Shown here: positions 44,027-55,464 of the stretch, piece after piece
How the letters are laid out: every line of letters starts with the position of its first letter
Position numbering within the stretch: the stretch's first letter is position 1
Source of the DNA: Armigeres subalbatus
Lineage: Eukaryota > Arthropoda > Insecta > Diptera > Culicidae
Length of the DNA stretch: 64,000 nucleotides
Direction of reading: 5' to 3'
NCBI RefSeq assembly: GCF_024139115.2
Contig: NC_085139.1
Location: 249,421,236-249,485,235 of the forward strand
Made by a program: the position numbers and the translations under genes
The notes under the pieces: generated by a model
What the model was told of the DNA's origin: nothing
What the model saw: only the letters and a program-made list of their open reading frames with translations
Databases searched by the model: none

Positions 44027-45570
44027 CGGCAGCACTACGAAGAGCACCTGAATGGCGATGTGGCAGACGAAGATGGCTGCATGGTGATGGACCTGGGAGA
44101 ACGCGCGCAGGACATAATTTTACCGGCTCCGGATCTCCAGGAAATCAAGGAGAAGATTGGCCGGCTGAAGAACAACAAAGCCCCTGGGGTTGACCAACTA
44201 CCAGGAGAGCTATTTAAACACGGTGGTGAGGCACTGGCTAGAGCGCTGCACAGGGTCATTACCAAGATTTGGGAGGAGGAAGTTTTGCCGAAGGAGTGGA
44301 TGGAAGGAGTCGTGTGTCCCATCAACAAAAGGGCGATAAGCTGGATTGTAGCAACTACCGTGCAATAAAATTGCTGAACGCCGCCTACAAGGTACTCTCC
44401 TAAATTTTATGCCGTCGACTAGCACCAATTGCAAGGGAGTTCGTGGGGCAGTACTAGGCGGGTTTTATGGGCGAACGCTCCACCACGTACCAGGTGTTCG
44501 CCATTCGCCAAGTACTGCAGAAATGCCGCGAATACAACGTGCCCACACATCATCTATTCATCGACTTCAAAGCCGCATATGATACAATCGATCGGGACCA
44601 GCTAATGGCAGCTAATGCACGAACACGGATTTCCAGATAAACTGACACGGTTGATCAAAGCGACGATAGATCGGGTGATGTGCGTAGTTCGAGTTTCAGG
44701 GGCATTCTCGAGTTCCTTCGAAACGCGCAGAGGGTTACGGCAAGGTGATGGTCTTTCGTGTCTGCTATTCAACATCGCTTTGGAAGGGGTAATACGAAGA
44801 GCAGGGATTAACACGAGTGCTACAATTTTTAATAAGTCGGTTCAGCTATTTGGCTTCGCCGACGACATAGATATTATGGCACAAAACTTTGAGAAGATGG
44901 AGGAAGCCTACATCAGACTGAAGAGGGAAGCCAAACGAATCGGACTAGTCATCAACACGTCGAAGACGAAGTACATGATAGGAAGAGGTTCAAGAGAAGA
45001 CAATGTAAGCCACCCACCGCGAGTTTGCATCGGTGGCGACGAAATCGAGGTGGTAGAAGAAGTTGTGTACTTGGGCTCACTGGTGACTGCCGAAAATGAT
45101 ACCAGCAGAGAAATTTGGAGACACATAGTGGCTGGAAATCGTACGTACTTTGGACTCCGCAAGACGATCGAATAGAGTTCGCCGCCGTACAAAACGCTTA
45201 TTAGACCGGTAGTTCTCTACGGACACGAAACCTGGACGATGCTCGTGGAGGACCAACGCGCACTCAGAGTTTTCGAAAGGAAAGTGCTGCGTACCATCTA
45301 TGGTGGGGTGCAGATGGCGGACGGTACGTGGAGGAGGCGAATGAACCACGAGTTGCATGAGCTGCTGGGAGAACCATCCGTCGTTCACACCGTGAAAATC
45401 GGACGACTGCGGTGGGCCGGGCACATAGCCAGAATGTCGGACAGTAACCCGGTAACATGGTTCTCTACAACGATCCGACGGGCACAGGAAGGTGAGGTGC
45501 GCAGCGGGCAAGGTGGATTGATCAGGTAGAAGATGACTTGCGGACCCTCCGTAGACTGCGTGGTTGGCGA
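44027..45570 (+). pseudogene. RTE-clade LINE (RTE-1), reverse transcriptase domain
   Basis: The frame of the endonuclease continues as EIKEKIGRLKNNKAPGVDQL and EEVLPKEWMEGVVCPINK. It is then shifted near 44330 and carries stops (44401, 44455). Motif A, HLFIDFKAAYDTIDRDQL, is near 44545-44600 and is followed by a short direct duplication (CTAATGGCAGCTAATG) that shifts the frame. The main open segment 44615-45175 has GLRQGDGLSCLLFNIALEGV and motif C LFGFADDIDIMAQN (both Asp intact). After a stop at 45173 the tail resumes as VLYGHETWTMLVEDQRALRV, RRMNHELHELLGEPSVVHTV and LRWAGHIARMSDSNPV. The final VEDDLRTLRRLRGWRRVAMD is the short C-terminal signature of RTE proteins. Confidence 0.85.
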
Positions 45571-45656
45571 CGTGTAGCCATGGACCGAGCCGAATGGAGA
45601 AGACTCTTACCGCATAGGCCACTCCGGCCTTAGTCTGAATAAATAAATAATAAAGT
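45571..45656 (+). mobile_element. RTE-1 3' end with short A/T tandem tail
   Basis: Coding similarity ends at RRLLPHRPLRP (about 45630). The element ends in AATAAATAAATAATAAA, the short-repeat tail usual for RTE elements instead of poly(A). The 3' untranslated region is very short, as is normal for this clade. Confidence 0.7.
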
Positions 45657-46205
45657 GGATAGAATGGAACTAAACCTAAGGTAACCTGAACTAAACAGTT
45701 AAACATCTTGTCGTGAATTCAATTCTAGCACCACTATTCCCATGATGGAATTAATTTACTTTTCTGGGAAATATTCTCTGGTCTATTGGGTGAATTAAAG
45801 CATGTGGACGGGTTCTAGAACTGAAACTAACTTCCTTGATAGAGGACACTCTGTATTGTGAATCTTTTTAGAAATCTGTTTTATTTTCGTTGAATATATT
45901 ATCTGACCCATCTGGAAATAAAATCCAATTATCAACGAAACAATTTTAACTCAGAATATAGAATCATTTGCGTTACGCAAGACTGTCAAACATTTATGAC
46001 ACGATGCTTTTTCAAAGTTTTGCCACTAAATTCGTTATAATCTCACGATGGTTTTTAAATCAGATGTGGTATTATAACGTAGCATATGATGAACCCCACG
46101 CATGTGCCACGATCAAAACAAATTTTTAAATCTTAACTAAAACCGTACATACTGTCGAAATAAAATGCACGTACATACAATTGAGGATACGCACTATCGA
46201 GGTAT
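45657..46205. other. A/T-rich spacer
   Basis: No gene or element end recognised. Confidence 0.35.
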
Positions 46206-46211
46206 GCCTGT

Positions 46212-46412
46212 ATTTGGCCAAATGGCATATTCGAGCGAACGACCTATTCGACCAAATAACTTATTCGGCCAAAGGACCTGTTCAGTCAAATGACTTGTTT
46301 GGTCAAATGACCTATTCGGCTAAAAGACCTGTTCGGCCAAATGACATTCTGCATAGTGGCCTTGGGTCATAGTGGCATTCGGCCGAATGGTTCTCGGCCA
46401 AACGGCCCTTCC
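46212..46412 (+). repeat. 15-bp minisatellite (TTCGGCCAAATGACC)
   Basis: About twelve variants of TTCGGCCAAATGACC, such as TTCGACCAAATAACT and TTCAGTCAAATGACT, lie head to tail. The same unit forms the diverged array around Feilai copy 1. Confidence 0.75.
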
Positions 46413-46679
46413 CCCAATAATGATGATATTTGAATCGTTTTGAAGCATGATACGATCTGAAACCCTTTCAAGGTGAATAATGATCATGATTTTAATTGCT
46501 TGCTTTTTTCTACCTTTTTAACAATAATATGATTTACAAAATAAAACTTTTGATCAGCTTCCAAACCCGTCCAAGCAAAAAAAAAGTAAGTTTTGGAAAG
46601 ATTGGAGATTCCATAATGGTTCACTGGGTGTAGTGTAAATGTCATGTCCGCTGACTAATGCTAGAAGAAGGGTGATCCT

Positions 46680-46995
46680 GTCTTTTAATTGCATTCCCAA
46701 TTCTAATTCCATCCTAATCTAAACACAAATCTCAATCTCATTTCCAATCACAATTCCAATATGAATCTGAATCCTAATCCTAGTCTCGACCCAAGTTAAA
46801 TCCTGATCCAAATTCCTATCCTAATAATACTTAATATTTTCTCATTCTCAATTCCAATCTCAATAATGCTCAATTCCAATAGCAATCCTACTCCCAATAG
46901 CAACCGGATGTCCAGTCCAGTCCCCTTACCCATTCCCATGTTGATCACAATCTTAGTCCTAATTATTTTTGCAATCCCATTTATAATGTAAGTCG
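46680..46995 (+). repeat. Degenerate hexamer array (AATCCC/AATCCT type), part 1
   Basis: AATCCTAATCCTAGTCTCG, AATCTCAATCTC and similar six-base steps run for about 300 bp with frequent substitutions. Part 2 follows at 47380-47780. Confidence 0.65.
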
Positions 46996-47095
46996 AAATA
47001 CAATCGTAATCTTAATCCTAAAGTAAATATCTCTTGAATCTCAATACCAATCGTCATACCTCTCTGCATCCCATTCGTAATTACAATCTTATTTT

Positions 47096-47296
47096 CATAG
47101 GGGAACTGTTCTGATATCCACCATCGCACTGAACACATATTCATCTCATCGCGAAACAAAGAAATACAGCACTAATTTGTCGACATGACAAAAATAACGA
47201 AAATAAGAAACAAATCAAATTCCTTTCCATTGTTTTGATTTTGATGGGATGAATATCGGAGCCATGAGATGAATTTCAGGAGCAGTTCTCCTATTT
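47096..47296. mobile_element. MITE lying in the hexamer array
   Basis: ATAGGGGAACTGTTCTGA at the left and, on the complement, ATAGGAGAACTGCTCCTGA at the right form an inverted repeat. ATTCATCTCATCG and CATGAGATGAAT pair further in. It separates the two parts of the hexamer array. The target duplication was not resolved. Confidence 0.5.
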
Positions 47297-47379
47297 GTCA
47301 TGAGTCACAGAGTGATGGAATAATAAGTGAAGACAATCTAAAACGCTCTAAACAACTTTCTACTATATTTTATGACCTC

Positions 47380-47780
47380 ATTCCTAATCCGAACCTGAAT
47401 TCAATCTCAATCAAATCCCATTTCTATGTCCAATCCTTGTCCTAGTTCTAATCTCAATCCAAAAAGTAATCCCAATTCCAAATCATTATCCTTATCTAAC
47501 TTTCAACCCCAATCGTAATACCAATCCTGCATTAATAATAATCTGCATTCAAACTGAAAAGCTAATTCCAATACTTTTTCAATTCCCAATGCAAATCGCA
47601 ATCGGAATGCTGATGGCAACATCAATCTTAATACTATAAACATAAATAAACATAACCTAATCAAACGTTCAATCACAATCCCAAGAAATCCGAGTCAATA
47701 GTACGAGCACTCTCAATCGCAATTCCAATCCCAATCACAACCGTAATTTGAATCCCAACAAACCTAATTACAATTTGTTT
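47380..47780 (+). repeat. Degenerate hexamer array, part 2
   Basis: AATCAAATCCCATTTC, AATCTCAATCC, CAATCCCAATCACAACCG and further variants. It has the same register and strand as part 1. Confidence 0.65.
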
Positions 47781-48045
47781 AGTTGGACAAGTGATCACTT
47801 CCGTGAGAGAATCAGGTTTCCGAAACCAAATGTGACTTAAACGTCGCAGAAATGTATTTGAAATTGTCTTAAAGAATCCCCATTTTAGATTGGCCTCAAT
47901 CCAAACCATATAATCATCGAAATTACGGCCACTTCCCTTGCTAAACCAGATATCCTGAAAGTCACCATTCCCCTGGAACTTATCGCAACATAGCGAATGA
48001 GGACAAAATCCCTCGAACGACAATTGGGCTGAAAGCTTATTGTTG
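47781..48045 (-). other. Unrecognised minus-strand open frame
   Basis: Frame from about 48045 down to 47781: LSFEGFCPHSLCCDKFQGNG, DFQDIWFSKGSGRNFDDYMV, WIEANLKWGFFKTISNTFLR, RLSHIWFRKPDSLTEVITC. The composition is protein-like, with many aromatic residues, and the frame runs on into the hexamer array. I recognise no family. It could be a mobile-element scrap or an exon; low confidence. Confidence 0.25.
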
Positions 48046-50165
48046 AGGGATTTCTGTTGTTACATAACGATAGCTCAATACATTTGTGTCAGTATTGCGC
48101 GTCATCTCCAGCTAACTATCAGGTGCACAGTTTCCAGCCCTGCATTGAAAGCGAAAATTTCCCTTCGGCAAGTGGGTGATATTTGAGGTTCGGATTCGTT
48201 AGTTAGCGCTTGTCGAATCTGGAGCGCGCGACTTCGCGTGACGTGAACGCAAAACGTGTGCGCTGATTGCACTGAAAACCTATCGCCGGGGCCTCCCCGA
48301 TTGCTTGGCGTGATCACGATTCCCGTTCTGAAGGGTCTCTGCTGATGGTATGAGCGAGACCCCGTCGCCGTGGTGGCACACATTGCACCGCCGCTGCAGC
48401 GCTGCCGGGTAGTACTGTATGTAATTGGTGGCTTACGGTGACTGTGAGAACCATAGCTGCGGCGGCGCGGGGAGGCGAGGCGGGCCAATCGAACGGAAAG
48501 CGAATTTACCTATACCTACTAGGGGCCTAGCTCCAATGGTGTGTCAAAGGGTCCCTGCGGAGACCTCCCCTGTTGCAGGCACTGGCAACCAGCAGCGAGA
48601 TGAATTAGTTTTGCGCGCGAAACGGCGTCGAGAACATGTGTTTTATTCATCAAACGACTGGTGCGTTCTTTCAACTGAAGAATATCACACAATGGACGGG
48701 CGGTTTTCGGCTTGGGAACTAATTTGTGGAAGAAGCGACTTTAGTTTTGGTCAAGGACCCAGTGCAGGGGTTCGGCTTTCAAAGTTCAGTGCGGGTGAAG
48801 CGTTGTCGTCGTGAATACAAATTTCGGTCATCACGAGTAGTGTTAAGCGTCAGAAATTGAACGAACCAAAGTGAAGGCCTCTTTTGTTGTTTGTGGATAG
48901 AGGAGAGCTTCAGGAGGTTGGTGCCGTGAGTGAGGGGCGTGACACAATGTCGAATAAATTTTCGACTGGCAGCAAGATAAATGATGCTAATTCGGATCGC
49001 AGACCAAGAAGAGTGACATAATCAGTGAGAGTAGTGGCAGCTACTGTTTACATTGTTGCTATTGTTGGTTTGCGGGTGACACTTTGACGGACAAGGTGAT
49101 GAGGTTTGTTTATGACGCTTTATTTGTGAATCGTGAAGGGCGGATGAATGGAAATAGTTGTTAAATAGGTTGGTCACAGGTGTTGTGGTATTCAAGAAAA
49201 GAACGACGTCGCAAAAGGTCATCGATTGTGCACAGAACAAAAAAAAGCAACGAGGACTTGAACGAGGACGTTATTTTAAAAAAATAGGATCTAAATAGAC
49301 AACAACCGGAAAATTAAGTACAACGTCTGAACATTAGATTGTAAATCTAACCATTTTGCAAGCAAAATTTACGACCCATGGAAACAACCAATGCCGTACC
49401 GAATGAGGAAAAAGAGTGTAAAAACCAATAATCAATCCACCTTCAACCGACAAGATTGATTGCACGTGAATGGTTTCGGCTTGGTACCGCGCTCCATGCG
49501 GTGGAAAGCTATCATTAGGGGTTGTCATCTTGAAGCCCCCTTACATGTTACATACGGCAGAGTTTGCAGCTCTCCGGAGAAGATTATAGAACAATAGTAA
49601 GTCGATGGAACAAATCGGCACGCCGAAGCGGCACAACGGTCTGCAGTGACGGACATGTACACTTAAGTTGGATAAAATCTGGAAAATTGTTTGCTAGAAC
49701 TTTTATAATTCTGTAGCGGATAAAAATAAATGATAATAATACCGGACTTAAAAGCCATTCAACAAAAAATCTAACTATCCAGATTATTTTTGCTTTTATA
49801 CCATATACACAAAATACGATTATTGGTGATTCACATTGGCGTAACTAACGAAAAATTCTAGGGGGTGGGGCTAAATTTGTACGTAGGATTACATCCTTTG
49901 CGAAGATAGGGAGGTAATTCTGCATATTCAAATTTGAGACCTTCACGAAAAGTAGCGATTTCAGAGATTTTGGTATCAATCGATCAACGAACTCTTTAAG
50001 ATTTTCCCCAACTTTAAAAAACAAAGCATTAGAATGCGCTGGCCATCGCCGAAAGTAGCAGTACTCAAGAGAAATATCCACGCAATTCTCAGACTATCGT
50101 TTCGCTTCTATCAATGATTAGAAAAGCGCTTTGTAAAAAGAAAATCTGTTCTTCTTAGGCGTCGA
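48046..50165. other. Single-copy-looking stretch with gene-like leader sequence
   Basis: G/C-rich block 48100-48600 followed by sequence resembling insect 5' leaders (TTCAGTGCGGGTGAAGC at 48785, AACCAAAGTGAAGGCC near 48865, a GTGAGTGAGG donor-like site at 48928). No coding frame with motifs. The rest to 50.1 kb is A/T-rich. Confidence 0.3.
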
Positions 50166-50308
50166 CAGAGTGCATGTAATTAAGAGTGGCGACATGTGCC
50201 GCATTTGACAGGTCTCCTGCTCGTTTGGAACACGATTTTGTATGGGAATGACAGATGAATTCTGTTCTAATTCTAAAAGTGTCGCCACTCTTATTTACAT
50301 TCACTCTG
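50166..50308. mobile_element. MITE (about 143 bp)
   Basis: CAGAGTGCATGTAATTAAG with AGTGGCGACA at the left faces TGTCGCCACTCTTATTTACA and TTCACTCTG at the right, giving about 30-bp terminal inverted repeats. There is no coding capacity. Confidence 0.65.
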
Positions 50309-50799
50309 GACGTTTATTGCGGCCTCGGTATATCAGTGGAGATGCTGAACTTTTATTCTTAGCGTCTTAGAAGAAAATCGTCGAGTGGCCGTCGGACAGC
50401 TGCAGCAGTGAATTTTTAAGGTTCGGATTAACTTTTGATGGCTGTGAGTGATTCAAAAGACGCATTGTAGATTGAAAATCGACTCTTTTCAGGACCAGCA
50501 TTTTAAGAAAAGAATGGGTTGATAGCAAACAATGGCGTTGGTTACATTCCCGCGGTACTGAAGGAAGTTTCCGTTAGTATCAGAACCAAAAACGCTCGTC
50601 GGAGAGCAACGCTGCAGAAACGTTGGCGTCAGTAGCAGTCAAGTGATATTTTCTTTCAAAATTCAGATTTTATTTCTATTTGTAATTGGAAAGGAACATT
50701 ATTGAAAACAAATCGGGTTTTCTCAGATACACTAGAAGAGGTTAAGCCGAGACGAACACACTTCAAAGTGCAAATCAGAATTGCTTGGCGACGCTGCAG
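50309..50799. other. Spacer without a gene, possible relative of the 59.7-61.0 kb repeat
   Basis: GTGGCCGTCGGACAGCTG (50385) and TTTTCAGGACCAGCATTTTA (50487) recall GTGGCGGTCGGACAAGGTG (60731) and TTCTCAGGACCAACATATTA (59924). This suggests a distant copy of that repeat. Confidence 0.35.
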
Positions 50800-50934
50800 A
50801 AGTTTTTGCCTTTCTCGTATACAAAGTATACGTAAAGGCTATATGTTCGCTCCAAAAATGAACTTTTTATAGGAGGCCCGGAGGCCCATAGTGTTATATA
50901 CCAATCGACTCAGTTCGACGAATTGAGGTGATGT
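50800..50934 (+). repeat. Dispersed repeat, left part, interrupted by the R1-type LINE
   Basis: TTGCCTTTCTCGTATAC, TATACGTAAAGGC, GTTATATACCAATCGACTC and GATGTCTGTGT lead into a TG tract. The R1-type element starts here, and the TG microsatellite plus repeat units continue at 55681. The two sides are therefore one interrupted repeat. Confidence 0.55.
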
Positions 50935-50940
50935 CTGTGT

Positions 50941-51410
50941 TTTTTTTTTCTTCCTAAACAATGGAGGGGGAATCTGCTCAACAGACATCCTGGGTTGACC
51001 AGGAAGTGCGGGGTTAGGGATCACCGAGGGAGGCAGGACTACATTCCCGACCCGCTAAACCGTTTCCATTGCCGCCAAGCCCATAGTCCCTTCGGTACAA
51101 CCAGAAAGTAATGCTTCAAAGGGGGGCCAGTGCACAACGCACCCTCGAGGTTAGCTGCGTGTCCTTGCAGCACCGAACATCGTAACTCGCTTTTCTAGAA
51201 GAACACCATGGTATCGTGCCAGCGCGTTGCCGGCTTTCCAGGTGGCCTTACCACGCCCTATGTCCTCGGAAGGTGGGAAGGGTCGACTTCGCGCCTGCTT
51301 CCCTCTGCACGACTGGTATCAAGAATGATGATGCCGCGTGCACCCCAAATTGACCTTTCTGCGATAGGGCCTATTCGCCAGCACACAGAGGGACTCTGCT
51401 GACGCGAGGC
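50941..51410 (-). mobile_element. R1-type LINE, 3' untranslated region and poly(A)
   Basis: The minus strand ends in nine A residues at 50949-50941, preceded by a G/C-rich untranslated region (GGACTATGGGCTTGGCGGC near 51090, CCTGCCTCCCTCGGTGATCC near 51030). The target duplication CTGTGT is at 50935-50940 and 55681-55686. Confidence 0.65.
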
Positions 51411-51886
51411 CTACGCCTGCCCCAGCCTTGACGAGGACCCTTTCCGTCCTCGGGCTCGGAACCCGCCTGGAGTTGACTGACGCCGCGAAAGCGACGATAC
51501 CATGTTGTTCTTCGCGCGGCCACTTGTTCGATAAAAGGATCGAGTTCGACCACAGAGCATGACCACCGGTATGACCCATGAAGCCGACTCCGATCCCTTG
51601 GACCACCTCTTATTTGCGCCTGAACTAGCCATCCTTGAGTCCACGCGCCACCTTCTGTGTAGCTCCGAGACGATTTGGGCGATAGCCGATAAAACGGCGT
51701 TCCAGCCAACTTCATCTTTACACATCCTCCGAACTAGGTTGTCCGGGGTAGTGTCCAGACCACATGTGGCAAGCATGTGGTCACGCATTGTGCGAAAACG
51801 TGAGCACACGAACAACACGTGTTCCGCCGTTTCCTCTAAACCTGCGCACACCAAACACTCGGGCGAGGCCGAGCAAGCCAGCTGCG
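51411..51886 (-). pseudogene. R1-type LINE, ORF2 C-terminal tail only
   Basis: Minus strand reads VTQLACSASPECLVCAGLEE, then TAEHVLFVCSRF, giving a CxxC...H....C motif that many R1- and LOA-clade ORF2 proteins carry after the reverse transcriptase. It continues MLATCGLDTTPDNLVRRMC, IAQIVSELHRRWRVD. No endonuclease or reverse transcriptase precedes it: the ORF1 zinc-knuckle region ends and this tail begins within a few bases of 51887. The segment is a deletion derivative and has no catalytic part. Confidence 0.7.
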
Positions 51887-52594
51887 TTACCTGCACTTTG
51901 ATTTTGCAGCACGCTTAAACGCCGGGCACATCGAACCCCCCATGGGGTGCTTGCTGTTCACAGCTTTGCTGGAACAAATCAAACAATTGGGAGGGTTCGT
52001 GCAGCATTGTGCCTTATGTCCTTCCAATCCGCAGCGTCGGCAGAGATTGCTTCTGTCAGGGCCTTTGCAGTCCCATTGCTTGTGCCCCGGTTCCAGGCAC
52101 TTGAAGCAAACTTCGGGTTGCTCGTATATGCGCACAGGGCATACCGACCATCCCACCTTGACGCTCCCTAACTTGACTACCTTGGAAGCGTCCGCTGCAG
52201 ATAGCCGAACCAATGCTACCTGCGTCCCTGCCAGACCTTTCCGTAGCCGAACGGCTGCGGTGGGCGTCTCCACTTCACACTGTCGCCGCAGTGCCGTGAC
52301 GAGCTCTTCGACTTCGGTGATCTCGTCCAGGTCTTTAACCCTTAGATTCACCTCCGTAGTGAGTGCCCTCACCTTGACCGTCTCGCCTAGGACTTCCTCC
52401 GCCAACTTCTTGTACTTCTTCCTTTTGCGAGACGCCCCGCTTCATCTCGAGGATCATCTCGCCCATCCGGGTACGTCTTATTCGACGTACGTCGGCGCCG
52501 AGTTCACCGAGCTTGACGTCACTCCTCATCGCCTTCAAAACGTCCGAGTACTTAGCCTCGTCCGCCGTGATGACTAGGGCATCGCCCCTGGAGC
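51887..52594 (-). pseudogene. R1-type LINE, ORF1 C-terminal part with CCHC knuckles
   Basis: Minus strand, in two frames joined near 52420: RSRGDALVITADEAKYSDVL, RRTRMGEMILEMKRGVSQK, then EEVLGETVKVRALTTEVNLR, VRIYEQPEVCFKCLEPGHKQ (first CCHC), CRRCGLEGHKAQC (second) and CLICSSKAVNSKHPMGGSMC (third, longer). ORF1 binds element RNA. The frame ends MCPAFKRAAKSKCR and a stop at 51887-51889. The part upstream of 52594 is displaced beyond the foldback element, which splits ORF1. Confidence 0.8.
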
Positions 52595-52599
52595 GATTG

Positions 52600-54497
52600 C
52601 ACTATGGTCCAGGATACAGATTTACGCGGAAAGATGAATTTTACGCCAAAACTATATTTTTTAGAAAAATTTTTGTTCTACTAAATTGTTCGAAATAGTA
52701 AGGCCATCATTATGGTTCTACCAAAAAATAGGGTGGCCCATCATATAAAAAAAATTGGAAAATATTTTTTTTATTTCTCAGAATATTGACATGTTATGTT
52801 CTACAAAGTTGTAGCGCAGCTAATTCCAATAAATTTTGCCAAAAAAACTTTTTCTGTAGCTCTTAAGTTGGCTGATTTAGAGCAATTTTACTTAATTGGA
52901 TTAGGGTGTACCTCAAAAAAACAGTATTTTTAATCTAATTTTTTTGTTTCAGATTTCTCGAAAAAGTCGTCTTCAGGTGACTTTTAGAACCCAAAAAAAT
53001 GCAACTTTTGATGGGTAAATATGCACAATATCTTTTTCCGATCAAAAGTTATAATCATTTTTCTGTCAAAATTACATTTTTTTCATAAGTTGATATCTCC
53101 GGTTAGGGCAGACCAAAAAAATATGTTTACACGGCATTTGAAAGATAAATTAATATTATTTATTATGTCAAAAAAATGGGGATATGTTATTTTTTTATCT
53201 CAAATTTCACCAATTTTACTAAAATCATGTTTTTTCAAATAAATTGATATAACTCCACAACGAAAGAAGATACAGACGATATTTTTATAGCAAATCACGC
53301 GTTTTGAAAAGCCCCAAAAGTCTTCAGAAGGTGACATCCGTGAAAAATAAAAAATGAAATGAGCAGATCATAAATCTTGTTTTTTGAGGGACACCCTAAT
53401 CCTGATAAGTAAAATTACTCTAAACAAGTGAGCTTAAGAGCTACATAAAAAGTTTATATAGCAAAGTTGATTGGAAAAAGCTGCGCTACAACTTTGTAGA
53501 ACATTTTACGTCAATATTCCGCAAAATAAAAAAAAATGAAAATTTTACATTTTTATAAAATGGCCCACCCTATTTTTCGGTAACTCTATAATAAGGGCCC
53601 AAGTATCCAGAACAACTTTGTAGAACAAATTTTGTTTCTTAAAAGTATGCTTCAGACCGAAAATGCATCTTTTCTCGTAAATCTTGCAATACGATGATAA
53701 TGATAAAACTTATAAAAAGTGTTAGAGCTGTAGATTTTTTATTTTTAATTTCTCACGAATGTCATCTTCTGAAGACTTTTGGGGCTTTTCAAAACGCGTG
53801 TTTTGCTATAAGAATATCGTCTGAATCTTTTTCCGTTGTCGAGTTATATTAATTTATTTGAAAAAACATGAGTTTAGTAAAATTGGTAAAACTTGAGATA
53901 AAAAAATAACATATCCCCAATTTTTTGACATAATAAATAATATTAATTTATCTTTCAAATGCCGTGTAAACATATTTTTTTGGTCTGCCCTAACTGGAGA
54001 TATCAACTTATGAAAAAAATGTAATTTTGACAGAAAAACGATTATAACTTTTGATCGGAAAAAGATATTGTGCATATTTACCCATCAAAAGTTGCATTTT
54101 TTTGAGCTCTAAAAGTCACCTGAAGATGACTTTTTCGAGAAATCTAAAACAAAAAAATAAGATCAAAAATACTGTTTTTTTGAGGTACACCCTAATCCAA
54201 TTAGGTAAAAATGCTCTAAATCAGCCAACTTAAGAGCTACAGAAAAAGTTTTTTTAGCAAAATTGATTGGAATAAGCCACGCTACAACTTTGTAAAACAT
54301 AACATGTCAATATTCCAAGAAATAAAAAAAATATTTTCTAATTTTTTTTATATGATGGGCCACCCTATTTTTTGGTAAAACCATAATGATGACCTTACTA
54401 TTTCGAACAATTTTGTAGAACAACAGTTTTTTCTAAAAAATATAGTTTTGGCGTAAAATTCATCTTTCCGCGTAAATCTGTATCCTGGACCATAGTG
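52600..54497. mobile_element. Transib-type foldback element with nested inverted repeats (1.9 kb)
   Basis: The two ends are identical for at least 70 bp, starting CACTATGGTCCAGGATACAG. GATTG is duplicated exactly on both sides (52595-52599, 54498-54502). A CACTATG start and a 5-bp duplication are the diagnostic pair for Transib elements, the transposons related to RAG1. The arms (52600-53360 and 53735-54497) are inverted and about 760 bp long. The middle holds an additional diverged copy of the outer arm (53380-53690), giving the order a-b-a'-b'-a'. Paired 73-codon frames at 53021-53242 (plus) and 53854-54075 (minus) are mirror images produced by the arms and have no known domain. No transposase is present. 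Confidence 0.75.
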
Positions 54498-54502
54498 GAT
54501 TG

Positions 54503-55464
54503 GCGCCTACCCTAGACTTCTTACTACCCTCATTCGCCTGGGCCTTCTTTTCGGCTCTTGACGTATTCGGTTTCCTCTTGTTCTTGACCATGGTCCAGGA
54601 GGCGTCACCCCCCTCTATTTCCCTGGTCTGGTGCGGCTGAGAACTTTCAGCCTGCCGTAACCCCTTATCACCGTCTTTCCTGAGTGGACGGACCTTTCCA
54701 GGTCCTTCCTCCCCCGGTTTTGGAGGTACCTGACCGGGGTTCAGCTTCCCAGCCCCACTACCCTTGTTCGGGGTAGTAACCCTCCGCGTTTTGGAGCGGC
54801 CCCCAGGGAGCTCATCCCCTGGAGACTGTCTCCCCCGTTTTTGAGTCTGCTCCGTTGGAGCAGTCACCCCCGACGTACCCGCAAATACTTGAGCCTCAGT
54901 CTGGGTTGACTTTGGCACCACCGTCTTCGCTAACACGCCTTCGGTCGATTCGACCTTGCCCGAGTCCGCGAATCCTTGGGCCTCAGTCTGGGTAGACCTC
55001 GACTCCACCGATTTCGCGAGTTTACACTTGGCCGTCCCGACCGCCCTCTCCAGCTTGGCGTCCAGCATCGACTTTCGAAGTTTCTGCAAGCTCCTCTTGA
55101 GGTCTTTGCTGATATTATGCTTCGATGACGCAAAGTCGATGATGGCGTCCAGCTGTTCCGTCGCCACCTCGAAGGCCGAAAGCCCATCGCGTTTGCGGTT
55201 CATCGCCTCCACAAGCCATGGGCCGTCAATAACCCCTACCGGCGTTTTTATAGCCGAGAGGAAGGTTGAGTGACCCACGCTGGCGCTGCGCACTGAGCTG
55301 CCGACTATTGCCTCTGGCCTCCTAGGCGGAGACCTGACCAACCCACCTCTTGCGAAGGGGTTGTCGCCTACACTACTACCACTATTTGAAGAATTGACTT
55401 GGTTTTCCATTTTGGTCCCACTAGTTGCTCGGGAAAAGAGGTCCACCACGCCAGAGCCCAGCAT
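54503..55464 (-). pseudogene. R1-type LINE, ORF1 N-terminal part
   Basis: Minus-strand frame from Met at 55464 (MLGSGVVDLFSR; a second Met, MENQVNSS, at 55410 is an equally good start) for about 320 residues until the foldback element. It has a Ser/Pro-rich start, a central helical part EQLDAIIDFASSKHNISKDL and LQKLRKSMLDAKLERAVGT of the kind seen in R1/LOA gag proteins, and two imperfect repeats, VESRSTQTEAQGFADSGKV and VPKSTQTEAQVFAGTSGV. A basic Lys/Pro-rich stretch ends TMVKNKRKPNTSRAEKKAQA. The frame is intact up to the insertion, suggesting that the copy was young when it was hit. Confidence 0.75.

Noticed and set aside
53021..54075. Pair of similar 73-codon frames on opposite strands
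   Set aside because: Mirror images caused by the inverted arms of the foldback element; no domain and no start context.
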